A stretch of 8,022 nucleotides of DNA, taken from Clostridia bacterium (GTDB lineage Bacteria; Bacillota_A; Clostridia; Christensenellales; Aristaeellaceae). Made by a program: the position numbers and the translations under genes. The notes under the pieces are model-generated. The model had not been told where the DNA came from. It worked only from the letters and a program-made list of their open reading frames with translations, and made no database searches. Below, piece by piece: positions 1 through 5,811 of the stretch; the stretch's first letter is position 1, and each line of letters begins with the position of its first letter. Where the stretch lies: contig CAAEDZ010000055.1 in the NCBI GenBank assembly GCA_900754775.1, positions 1 through 8,022 on the forward strand, written 5' to 3'.

Positions 1-3
1 CAC

Positions 4-49
4 AAAAAGGCGCCGCTCCCACCCAACTTGGTGGAGGCGGCGCCCTTTA
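4..49 (-). terminator. Intrinsic terminator of the small membrane-protein gene
   Basis: Read on the minus strand, an interrupted GC-rich stem (arms about 30-44 and 9-23, GGCGCCGC core, single-base bulges at 20 and 36, six-base loop 24-29) is followed directly by five T residues (complement of 4-8). It starts nine bases after the stop of the 58-645 gene. The plus-strand side has only a short T run, so it should act mainly on minus-strand transcripts. Confidence 0.85.
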
Positions 50-57
50 TCCGCGCG

Positions 58-645
58 CTACTGCGCCGAAAGCACTTCGGCCAACTTGCCGGTCGGTTCG
101 ATGCCGGTCGCGTCGCGCAGGAGCGTGAATATCTCCTTGAGCTGCGCAGGCTTGTAAACGGCGGCGTTCATGCGGCAGTTGCGCCCATCCTGCATAATGA
201 AAGCCACTTCATGGACGGGGAAGAAGCGCGAATCCGTCTTCGCGCCGCTTTTATCCTCGCTTTGCAGGCCAAATTCCTCGATGTAGCCGTACTTGGCGAG
301 CTGGGCAAGTTCAAACTTGCGGCGGATAAGCACATTGTCGCTCGCGCCCTGCCGGAAGAGAAAGTTGGCGCGCTGCTGCCCGGGCTTGGGGATGATCTGC
401 GCCGGCCGCACGATGCGCATGTGCGTGGAGGAGATCTCCACCACGCTTTGCACGTAGTGATAGCCGTAAAGCACCGCGATGGGAACAAGGATCAGCGACC
501 ACCAATCCAGCATGCCGCCGATAGAGTCCTGAGCGTTTTGCCGCAGGATCATGGAAATGATGATCCACACGCCCTGTATGATGCACAGGGCCACCACGGC
601 ATAGGTGAGGATATACCCGGCGTTCAGCGGACGAAACTTCTTCAT
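58..645 (-). CDS. Hypothetical two-helix membrane protein with a C-terminal cytosolic domain
   Basis: This 195-residue protein has a short basic N terminus (MKKFR), two hydrophobic helices (about residues 11-33 and 47-65) and a soluble remainder of about 130 residues with alternating polar and hydrophobic stretches. Such an architecture resembles small bacterial membrane proteins with a PH-like domain, but no diagnostic motif is visible and that comparison is an inference. The start is supported by an AAAGGAG Shine-Dalgarno site (654-660 on the minus strand), eight bases before the ATG. It has its own promoter at 682-710 and a terminator right after the stop, so it looks monocistronic. It is not obviously connected to the capsule operon. 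Function unknown; the reality of the gene is well supported. Confidence 0.85.
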   Translation of the reverse strand: MKKFRPLNAGYILTYAVVALCIIQGVWIIISMILRQNAQDSIGGMLDWWSLILVPIAVLYGYHYVQSVVEISSTHMRIVRPAQIIPKPGQQRANFLFRQGASDNVLIRRKFELAQLAKYGYIEEFGLQSEDKSGAKTDSRFFPVHEVAFIMQDGRNCRMNAAVYKPAQLKEIFTLLRDATGIEPTGKLAEVLSAQ

Positions 646-681
646 GCTTCGCGCTCCTTTTGCATTTGTTCAATGTTTTCT

Positions 682-710
682 ATTATAGCGCATGTGCGCT
701 CCGGAAGCAA
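682..710 (-). promoter_or_regulatory. Sigma-A type promoter of the membrane-protein gene, with an inverted repeat in the spacer
   Basis: On the minus strand there is a perfect TATAAT (682-687), a 17-base spacer and TTGCTT (705-710). Transcription would start near 675, giving a leader of about 30 bases. The spacer holds an inverted repeat, AGCGCA (687-692) and TGCGCT (695-700) separated by two bases. This is a plausible operator or just a GC-rich palindrome; which one is not determinable here. Confidence 0.75.
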
Positions 711-753
711 GGGAAAAGCCTGATTTTGTGCAAGCTGGACAGATGGAAGATAT

Positions 754-1188
754 TCACCGTTCCGCACGCGCCGCCGCGCCGAGGTCTTCCTCAAGGGCGA
801 TGAGCCGAAGGGCGATGTCCTTGGCCGCTTCGTCAGCGGCGCGGTACTGTTCCAGATAGCGGCGCAGAGACGAAACGCCCATCTCACAGCCGTCGCAGAT
901 GAGCCTCGCCGCCGTGGCGTCCGTGGGCGATACGGCAAGTTCCGCGCGCGTCTTCAACCATGCCATGCCCCTTGCCACGGCGGCGGGCGCCTTGCCCTCG
1001 TCGCCAAAGCGCCCGAGCGCCGCGCGGACATCCTCGCCGAGGCGCTCGTGACCGCGGCGGCAGGAGCGCAGCGCTTCACGGAAGCTGTCAGAGCGCACGT
1101 GTTCCAGCACATCGTCGATGGATGCAATGCCCATGCGCAGCCCCGCGTCGCATTCGCGCAAAAGACAAACGGTATCCCGATGGATCAT
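754..1188 (-). CDS. Small helical protein, possibly ferritin-like/four-helix bundle
   Basis: The chosen start is the internal ATG at 1188 (144 residues, M-I-H-R-D-T), because a strong GGGAGGA site lies just upstream. The longer open frame to 1323 has an implausible N terminus and would run over this ribosome site. The protein is almost entirely predicted helix, with four amphipathic segments (about residues 4-30, 33-58, 66-85 and 98-140), and is rich in Ala, Arg, Leu and Glu. The layout, with a His/Glu-bearing second helix (S-C-R-R-G-H-E-R-L) and a C-terminal segment D-G-C-E-M-G-V-S-S-L, resembles small ferritin-like or DUF2383/PA2169-type bundles. The metal ligands cannot be confirmed by eye. 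It has three cysteines, no signal peptide and no membrane helix. Probably cytosolic; function unknown. Confidence 0.75.
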   Translation of the reverse strand: MIHRDTVCLLRECDAGLRMGIASIDDVLEHVRSDSFREALRSCRRGHERLGEDVRAALGRFGDEGKAPAAVARGMAWLKTRAELAVSPTDATAARLICDGCEMGVSSLRRYLEQYRAADEAAKDIALRLIALEEDLGAAARAER

Positions 1189-1313
1189 GTTCCATCCTCC
1201 CTTCACAAAGAGTTTTCCAGAGCGTCCGCCGAATATACGCGAAACGTTACACGCGCGGGAGGGATATGTAGAAATGAACAGGAATACGCCTTTGGAAGCG
1301 AGATTTAGCGTGA

Positions 1314-1343
1314 ATATAACCAAGTCTTCCTCAACTTCGTCAA
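1314..1343 (-). promoter_or_regulatory. Probable promoter of the small helical protein gene
   Basis: On the minus strand, TTGACG (1338-1343), an 18-base spacer and TTATAT (1314-1319) make a plausible sigma-A promoter. The predicted start near 1306 gives a leader of about 118 bases before the ATG at 1188. It is divergent from the operon promoter at 1351-1379; the two -35 boxes are only seven bases apart, so the two units could share regulation. Confidence 0.5.
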
Positions 1344-1350
1344 AATCGTG

Positions 1351-1379
1351 TTGACCAACAAACGGAAATAGGGTATAAT
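1351..1379 (+). promoter_or_regulatory. Strong sigma-A type promoter of the loaP/capsule operon
   Basis: TTGACC (1351-1356), a 17-base spacer and a perfect TATAAT (1374-1379) form the best promoter in the window. Transcription should begin near 1386. It is the only convincing plus-strand promoter before the phosphatase gene, so it probably drives loaP, the LCP gene and the capsule genes. Confidence 0.8.
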
Positions 1380-1385
1380 GTCACC

Positions 1386-1724
1386 GTACTGGGCATGGAG
1401 CCTGTACAGACGCACAAGGCCCATCAGCCGTGTGCGCGTGGCGTATCGGCGTTGCCGGTCGTTCCCACGCGAAAGCGTCCAGGGCTTGGGCGTCAGCGCC
1501 CCCGTAACCCCAAATTTACACCGGGAGGGGGGTATACTTTTGTCGAATGCTTTTCAGCATCGCGGCAAAGCGCGGGCGGCGCACGGCCATGGGGAAAGGC
1601 AGGCGTTCCGACCGCTCACAGCAATGGCGTGGCGGGGATGGACGCTTGATACATACGCGAAATCCCATTCGCGTCCCAAAGAGGGGAGGCGAATGGCGAA
1701 GCTATATCCAAATGGGGTGAGGGG
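1386..1724 (+). promoter_or_regulatory. Long structured leader RNA upstream of loaP
   Basis: About 340 transcribed bases precede the loaP start. Perfect or near-perfect hairpins visible by eye: CGCACA/TGTGCG (1411-1416 with 1431-1436); ATCGGC/GCCGGT (1445-1450 with 1454-1459, one wobble); ACGC-GAAA-GCGT (1467-1478, a GNRA loop, with an outer CCC/GGG clamp across a three-base bulge); GGGCG/CGCCC (1488-1501); CGA-ATGC/GCAT-CG (1544-1562); and ACGCGAA/TTCGCGT (1655-1661 with 1668-1674). Alternatives compete: TGGGC/GCCCA (1390-1394 with 1419-1423) against the first, and GGACGC/GCGTCC (1640-1645 with 1671-1676) against the last. ACCCC (1507-1511) can pair with GGGGT (1529-1533), followed by a TTTT run at 1538-1541, resembling a weak terminator. 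Known LoaP proteins act through an RNA hairpin in the leader; assigning any one of these as that element is inference. Open frames crossing the leader show no domain or credible start. Confidence 0.55.
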
Positions 1725-1767
1725 ATGGAGGAGCGCTTCGAGTACATCCGCTGCCTGTTTTGCATAA
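1693..1767 (+). CDS. Possible 24-codon leader peptide overlapping the start of loaP
   Basis: AGAGGGGAGG (1680-1689) precedes an ATG at 1693 that opens a 24-codon frame (M-A-K-L-Y-P-N-G...) ending at TAA 1765-1767. It overlaps the first 43 bases of loaP in another frame. The purine-rich site here is as good as or better than that in front of loaP itself (GGGGTGAGG, nearly touching the ATG). Translation could therefore be coupled or in competition. There is no conservation evidence, and it may be a chance frame. Confidence 0.25.
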   Translation: MAKLYPNGVRGWRSASSTSAACFA

Positions 1768-2330
1768 CGGGCAAGGAGCGCGAAGCCGCGCGCGCGCTGG
1801 AACAGATCGAAGGCGTGTGCGCGATCTTCCCCCGCAAACTCAAGCCGATCTGGAAAAAGACCGATTGGGAGGACGAGGAACGCCCGCTCTTCCCGGGATA
1901 TGTGTTCGTCTACGCCCACCGTCCGCTGCGATACGCGGAGCTTTGCAAGGATGCCAACGTCCTGCGCCCGCTCGCTTACGACACGGAGGGCAAGGAGCCG
2001 TACCTGAACGAAAACGACCGCCGCTTCGCGGAGCTGCTTTTGCGCACAGACGGTCTCGTCGGCGCGCTGGACGCCATTGAGGAAGGCAGCTATGTGCGCA
2101 TCAGCGAGGGCGCGCTGCGCGCCATCAACGGGCGCGTCACCAAGGTGGACAAGCGCAAGCGGCTCGCCCGCGTGGACATAGACATACTTGGCGATACGCG
2201 CAGCGTCTGGCTGGCGTTCCGCCTGCTGGAAAACGACGCGCAGAGCGTAACTCCGAATGAGAAAGAAACGACCACGCCGCCCGATGGCGCGGAGAAAGAA
2301 CATGATGAAAAGGACTTGCCTGCTTCGTAA
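1725..2330 (+). CDS. loaP: LoaP-like NusG-family transcription antiterminator
   Basis: This 201-residue protein has an NGN domain (about residues 7-110), including the NusG-type signature R-P-L-F-P-G-Y-V-F-V (53-62). A KOW-like segment follows (about 119-150: E-G-S-Y-V-R-I-S-E-G...I-N-G-R-V-T-K-V-D). The C-terminal tail (171-201) is polar and probably disordered. Housekeeping nusG normally sits next to secE and ribosomal genes; here the gene opens a capsule operon, which fits the LoaP specialised paralogs of Firmicutes. These bind elongating RNA polymerase and suppress termination in long polysaccharide or antibiotic operons. ATG 1725 is the first start in frame. It lies after a strong promoter and a hairpin-rich leader, and its 3' end overlaps the next gene by 29 bases. 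Other NusG-like subfamilies cannot be excluded without a tree. Confidence 0.85.
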   Translation: MEERFEYIRCLFCITGKEREAARALEQIEGVCAIFPRKLKPIWKKTDWEDEERPLFPGYVFVYAHRPLRYAELCKDANVLRPLAYDTEGKEPYLNENDRRFAELLLRTDGLVGALDAIEEGSYVRISEGALRAINGRVTKVDKRKRLARVDIDILGDTRSVWLAFRLLENDAQSVTPNEKETTTPPDGAEKEHDEKDLPAS

Positions 2331-3273
2331 ACTGCTGGCGCTGACTTTGTGTCTGCTGCTTTGCGGCAGCGCGCTGGCCGATACTGTGCGCGGCGATCTG
2401 ACCGGCCGCTTTGAAGAGCCGAAGACGTTGGAAAGGGATGGGGAGACCTATCAGTACCGACGCGGGCTGACGACCATACTGCTCATGGGCATCGACACGC
2501 GCCTTAGGTACGACGACGAGCGCGTCGGTTACCACAACGGCGGCCAGAGCGACTTTCTCCTCCTTCTCGTGCTCGACAAGGAGAACAAGACCATCACCCC
2601 CATTCACATCAACCGCGATGTGATGACCGAGATCACCATCCTCGGCGTGCTTGGCGACGAGGCCGGCACCATCACCACGCAGCTGTGCCTTTCCCATGGC
2701 TTTGGCGATGGTAAGGAGCAAAGTTGCGAATACACCTGCGATGCCGTGCGAAACCTCTTTTTGGACATCGACATCGACTACTACGTCTCCATGAACCTCG
2801 ATGGCATCTCGGAACTGAACGACTTCATGGGCGGCGTCACCGTCACCATCAACGAGGACATGAGCGCCCTCGACCCGGCCATGACCGCCGGCACGACGCT
2901 GACGCTGCACGGCGATCAGGCGGAATACTTCGTCCGCAGCCGCATGAACGTCGGCGATGGCACCAACACGGCGCGCATGGAGCGCCAGCGCCAGTACATG
3001 GCGGAGCTGGGCCGCATGGTCTATGACCGCCTGCAGGAGGGCGCGGGCTTTATCGGCGAGCTGTTTGACGAACTGGAGCCGATGCTCGTGACCGATATGG
3101 CGCGCGGCACGATGATCAACGTCGCCTGGGCTGCGCGCGACTACGCGCTTGGCGCCACCCGCACCTTGGAAGGGGAGACGACCGTCGGCCCGGATGAACA
3201 TGTGGAGTTCTACGCCGACGAAGAGGCTTTGAAAGACCTGGTCATCGAGGTCTTCTACGAGCCTGCTGACTAG
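2302..3273 (+). CDS. LytR-CpsA-Psr (LCP) family cell-wall polysaccharide ligase
   Basis: LCP enzymes move polymers from undecaprenyl-(pyro)phosphate carriers onto peptidoglycan at the outer face of the membrane. The chosen start, ATG 2302, has GGAG at 2291-2294 and gives 323 residues. An N-terminal hydrophobic segment (about 8-22) ends in G-S-A-L-A-D, a plausible signal peptidase I site; it might instead stay as an uncleaved anchor. LCP motifs appear in order: T-I-L-L-M-G-I-D-T-R (58-67), G-Q-S-D-F-L-L-L-L-V (81-90), I-H-I-N-R-D (101-106, the usual S-I-P-R-D element) and Y-F-V-R-S-R-M...A-R-M-E-R-Q-R-Q-Y (209-232, the family's R-rich lipid-phosphate region). The start lies inside the end of loaP, implying translational coupling. 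Its position fits attachment of the capsule made by the following genes. Confidence 0.88.
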   Translation: MMKRTCLLRKLLALTLCLLLCGSALADTVRGDLTGRFEEPKTLERDGETYQYRRGLTTILLMGIDTRLRYDDERVGYHNGGQSDFLLLLVLDKENKTITPIHINRDVMTEITILGVLGDEAGTITTQLCLSHGFGDGKEQSCEYTCDAVRNLFLDIDIDYYVSMNLDGISELNDFMGGVTVTINEDMSALDPAMTAGTTLTLHGDQAEYFVRSRMNVGDGTNTARMERQRQYMAELGRMVYDRLQEGAGFIGELFDELEPMLVTDMARGTMINVAWAARDYALGATRTLEGETTVGPDEHVEFYADEEALKDLVIEVFYEPAD

Positions 3274-3275
3274 CC

Positions 3276-3298
3276 CGGAACGCCGTTTACGGTGTTTT
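3276..3298 (+). terminator. Weak intrinsic terminator after the LCP gene
   Basis: AACGCCG (3279-3285) pairs with CGGTGTT (3290-3296; one G-T pair) around a TTTA loop, and TT follows, making a four-T run at 3295-3298. It lies five bases past the LCP stop. As an internal operon site it would give partial termination, or be a site where LoaP-modified polymerase reads through. Confidence 0.5.
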
Positions 3299-3373
3299 GC
3301 TATATTGACTCAGGGGGATTCGCGTCGCGCATACCGATACATATTTGCGCGCGCGGAAAGGAGTTGGTTCATT

Positions 3374-4039
3374 ATGAGCAAAAAGTTGATGAGTTTGGTC
3401 CTGGCGCTGGTCCTGGTCCTGACTGTGGGCGCCGCCTTCGCGGAGAGCAGCCCCAGCCTGAGCAGCCCGGCTTTGGACAGCCCCACGATGGCTGGCCAGT
3501 CCGCTGTGACGAATGCGACGATCAAAACCGAGGCTGTCGTTTCTTCTACGGGCGCCGCTCTGCCCGCGGATTTCCTTGCGACCATCCCGCAGCCCGCTGA
3601 CGCGACTGAGGAAGAAGTTGCCGCCGCCCAGAGTACTCTGGAAGCGATCGACGCTTTCCTCACCGCCAATGGTCTGCCGGTCGTCGAGTATTTCGGCGCT
3701 GACGTCCAGGCTGCGATCGCTGAGAAGCTGCCCGCTGATGTGGCCGCGAACGATCTCGTTCTGCGCGATTTCGTCGTTCTGCCGCTCAACGACATGGCCG
3801 CCGCCTACGATCCCAGCTACGGCGACATCACCCTGCAGCTGGAGTTCCCCGTGGACTTCGCTGAGGGCGACACCGTCGTTGCCTTGCTCGGCATCATCGA
3901 CCCCGCTACTGGCCTGACCACATGGGTCCCGCTGGATGCGGTCGTCAATGCGGATGGTTTCGTAGAGATCACCTTCACCGAGGAAGTGTTCGCTCAGATC
4001 ACCGAGGACAGCATCACCACGCTGGCCATTCTCGCCTGA
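3374..4039 (+). CDS. Secreted acidic protein of unknown function in the capsule operon
   Basis: The start at 3374 is chosen because AAAGGAG (3357-3363) lies ten bases upstream and it yields a textbook signal peptide: M-S-K-K, a hydrophobic core to residue 19, then A-A-F-A before E-S. An upstream in-frame ATG at 3305 would bury this signal. The mature protein (about 198 residues) has no cysteine. It begins with a Ser/Pro-rich stretch (S-P-S-L-S-S-P-A-L-D-S-P) and is strongly acidic, with only about three basic residues. A helical middle (75-125) leads to a probable beta-rich C-terminal region (150-218: L-E-F-P-V-D-F-A-E-G-D-T-V-V-A-L-L-G-I-I-D). No enzyme motif is visible. It has its own strong ribosome site and is bracketed by hairpin-rich gaps, so its level may be set separately. 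It may act at the cell surface; that is inference. Confidence 0.85.
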   Translation: MSKKLMSLVLALVLVLTVGAAFAESSPSLSSPALDSPTMAGQSAVTNATIKTEAVVSSTGAALPADFLATIPQPADATEEEVAAAQSTLEAIDAFLTANGLPVVEYFGADVQAAIAEKLPADVAANDLVLRDFVVLPLNDMAAAYDPSYGDITLQLEFPVDFAEGDTVVALLGIIDPATGLTTWVPLDAVVNADGFVEITFTEEVFAQITEDSITTLAILA

Positions 4040-4043
4040 TCAG

Positions 4044-4092
4044 CCAAGGCATGATCGCCTTGGGCGGAGCGCGGGAATTCACACGCTCCGCC
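4044..4092 (+). promoter_or_regulatory. Tandem hairpins after the secreted-protein gene
   Basis: CCAAGGC (4044-4050) pairs with GCCTTGG (4057-4063), loop of six. This is followed at once by GGCGGAGCG (4063-4071) with CGCTCCGCC (4084-4092), loop of twelve. Both stems are perfect. No T run follows, so these are not classical terminators. They could be mRNA-stabilising 3' structures that keep the upstream secreted-protein message abundant, or pause sites. Confidence 0.5.
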
Positions 4093-4169
4093 GGCACCCC
4101 TGCGTAGGGTTCATCTCACTGGAACCTGAGTCGATCATAACAAAGCCGGAGCAGATTCCGGGCGCGGGT

Positions 4170-4205
4170 CTGGCGGGCACAACGCCCGCCGGCCTGGCGT
4201 TGTTT
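4170..4205 (+). promoter_or_regulatory. Attenuator-like pair of mutually exclusive hairpins before wzz
   Basis: Hairpin A: GGCGGGC (4172-4178) with GCCCGCC (4184-4190), extended by two further pairs (4171-4191 and 4170-4192). Hairpin B: ACAACGCC (4179-4186) with GGCGTTGT (4196-4203), followed by TT (TTT at 4203-4205). Both are perfect and share bases 4184-4186, so only one can form. B ends in a short T run and could act as a weak terminator, with A as the alternative fold. It lies 35 bases before the wzz start. No ligand-binding motif was recognised. Confidence 0.4.
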
Positions 4206-4239
4206 CGATAGATACCCTTTTCAGACCGGAGGAAGATCC

Positions 4240-5031
4240 ATGCCGGAAACGGAAAAAAAACGTCGCAATGCCCCCCAAACCGCGCAAACGAGCGACATTG
4301 CGCCACAGCCTGAACGGCAGGAGACCGAGATCGACCTGCTGGAACTTTTCTATTATCTTTTGGGACATATCTGGCAGCTTGCCGGTGCGGTCGTTGCGGG
4401 CGCGATCATCTTTCTGCTCGTTTCCGTGCTGTTCCTTCATCCGAAATACGAGGCGACGAGCAAGCTCTACGTCACCTCGCGCACCGATTCGGCGGTCAAC
4501 CTCTCCGATCTGCAGATCGGCACGTATCTGACCTCCGACTATCAGGAAGTGTTCAGGACCTGGGAAGTCCATGAACAGGTGTTGCGGAACCTTGGCCTTG
4601 ATTACAGCTATACCACGCTCAACGACATGGTCTCGGTCACCAATCCGTCCGACACCCGCCTTCTCAACATCACCGTCACCTCGGAAGACCCCATGGAAGC
4701 GACGAACATGGCCAATGAATACGCCAACGTCGCCTGCGATTACATCTATCAGGTCATGGGCACGGAGGAGCCGCGCCTCTTCTCGGAAGCGCTGCAGCCG
4801 ACCTCGCCCGTTTCGCCGAACAAAATGCGCAACACCATCCTTGGCGGCCTGCTTGGCGGCCTGCTCCTGGCGGCCGTCTACGTCGTGCGCTTCATTCTCG
4901 ACGACAAGATCAAGACGTCGGATGACATCTCCAAGTATCTTGGCATGCCCACGCTGGCCATCGTTCCGGCGCTCGGAACGCAGAAAAACGCGAAGCGCTC
5001 TGTGTGGCCCAAGGAAAGGCAGGGACGATAG
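4240..5031 (+). CDS. Wzz/CapA (YveK)-type capsule chain-length modulator
   Basis: This 263-residue polysaccharide co-polymerase activates its partner tyrosine kinase and helps set polymer length. The N terminus (1-45) is polar. TM1 lies at about 47-66 and is followed by an extracytoplasmic domain opening with P-K-Y-E-A-T-S-K-L-Y-V. The Wzz proline motif P-T-S-P-V-S-P-N-K-M (187-196) runs into TM2 (199-219, L-G-G-L-L-G-G-L-L). The cytoplasmic tail, D-D-K-I-K-T-S-D-D-I-S-K-Y-L-G-M-P-T-L-A-I-V-P, is typical of Gram-positive CapA/YveK proteins that bind a separate kinase. GGAGG (4228-4232) is seven bases before the ATG. The kinase gene follows after three bases. Confidence 0.92.
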   Translation: MPETEKKRRNAPQTAQTSDIAPQPERQETEIDLLELFYYLLGHIWQLAGAVVAGAIIFLLVSVLFLHPKYEATSKLYVTSRTDSAVNLSDLQIGTYLTSDYQEVFRTWEVHEQVLRNLGLDYSYTTLNDMVSVTNPSDTRLLNITVTSEDPMEATNMANEYANVACDYIYQVMGTEEPRLFSEALQPTSPVSPNKMRNTILGGLLGGLLLAAVYVVRFILDDKIKTSDDISKYLGMPTLAIVPALGTQKNAKRSVWPKERQGR

Positions 5032-5034
5032 CCT

Positions 5035-5811
5035 GTGAATAAGATCGATTTTACCCGCTTTGCCGATTTGGATTATACCGGCGACGAAGCGCTCAATACC
5101 CTTTGCACCAACCTCACCTTTGCCGGCGAGGGCGTCAGCCGCATCATGATGACCAGCTGCCACGCCTCCGAAGGCAAGAGCATGATCACCATGAACATGA
5201 TGCGCACCTTCGCCCGCTTAGGGAAGCGCGTTGTGCTTGTCGATGCCGACCTGCGCCGCAGCGTGCTGCTCGCCCGCTATGGCGGCCGCGTGCAGAAGGG
5301 TGCGCAGTTCGGCCTCACGCACTATCTGGCCGGCATGTGTTCGGCGGAGGATGCGCTCTATGAGACCAACATCTCCGGCGCGTACATAGTGCCCGTGGGC
5401 CGCGAGGTCGGCAATTCGCTCTCGCTCCTCACATCCCAGAAGCTCTCCCAGCTCCTTGAGTGGCTGGACAGCAAGTTCGATTTCGTGCTGGTGGACGCGC
5501 CGCCGGTGGGCATGATCATCGACGCCGCGGAGATCGCCAAGTCCTGCGACGGCGTTGTCTTCGTCATCAACTACAACTCCGTCAGCCGCCGCGAGATGCT
5601 GGAGGCAAAGAAGCAGATCGAGCGCACCGGCTGCCAGATCCTTGGCGCCGTACTCAACAACGTCAGCTTTGACACCATCGCCAGCAAGAAGTACTACTAC
5701 AAGTCCTACTACAACACCCACTACGAGTCCGACTACTACCAGCGTTCCGCGCCCAAGAGCGGCGCAAAGAGCGCCAACCGCGCCGGCAGCGCCTCCAAGA
5801 GGCCGCGATGA
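5035..5811 (+). CDS. CapB/YwqD-type bacterial tyrosine kinase (BY-kinase)
   Basis: This 258-residue cytosolic P-loop kinase would be activated by the modulator encoded just upstream. Walker A is S-C-H-A-S-E-G-K-S-M (41-50), Walker A' is V-V-L-V-D-A-D-L-R (66-74) and Walker B is F-V-L-V-D-A-P-P (150-157). The C-terminal autophosphorylation cluster (220-235) holds eight tyrosines within sixteen residues, and a basic Ser/Ala/Lys tail follows. In Walker A the usual T after G-K-S is M, and no Pro/Gly precedes E-G-K-S; the core Lys48 and Ser49 are intact, so activity is expected. The start is GTG 5035, with AGGGA at 5021-5025. The stop overlaps the next ATG by four bases, showing tight coupling. 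Confidence 0.92.
   Translation: MNKIDFTRFADLDYTGDEALNTLCTNLTFAGEGVSRIMMTSCHASEGKSMITMNMMRTFARLGKRVVLVDADLRRSVLLARYGGRVQKGAQFGLTHYLAGMCSAEDALYETNISGAYIVPVGREVGNSLSLLTSQKLSQLLEWLDSKFDFVLVDAPPVGMIIDAAEIAKSCDGVVFVINYNSVSRREMLEAKKQIERTGCQILGAVLNNVSFDTIASKKYYYKSYYNTHYESDYYQRSAPKSGAKSANRAGSASKRPR

Noticed and set aside
1440..1680. Known riboswitch (for example cyclic-di-GMP type) in the loaP leader
   Set aside because: Hairpins are present, but I could not match a conserved ligand-binding core, so no riboswitch class is claimed.
1378..1767. Long open frames across the loaP leader (starts at 1378 and 1395)
   Set aside because: The start codons at 1378 and 1395 lie at or within about ten bases of the predicted transcription start and lack ribosome sites. 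The products are Arg/Pro/Gly-rich without domain-like pattern; GC-rich DNA yields such frames by chance. Only the short 1693 start was kept, as a low-confidence possibility.
2137..3201. 354-codon minus-strand frame opposite the LCP gene
   Set aside because: It is the antisense shadow of a gene with clear LCP motifs. Its product is His/Ala/Val-rich, as expected from GC-rich antisense, with no motif of its own.
3305..3340. Separate promoter for the secreted-protein gene
   Set aside because: TTGACT at 3305-3310 is a good -35, but no acceptable -10 lies at 16-18 bases; the nearest A/T-containing hexamers match TATAAT in only three positions or at poor spacing.
4135..5163. 342-codon minus-strand frame opposite wzz
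   Set aside because: Antisense shadow of the Wzz-type gene; Arg/Gly/His-rich and without recognisable domains.
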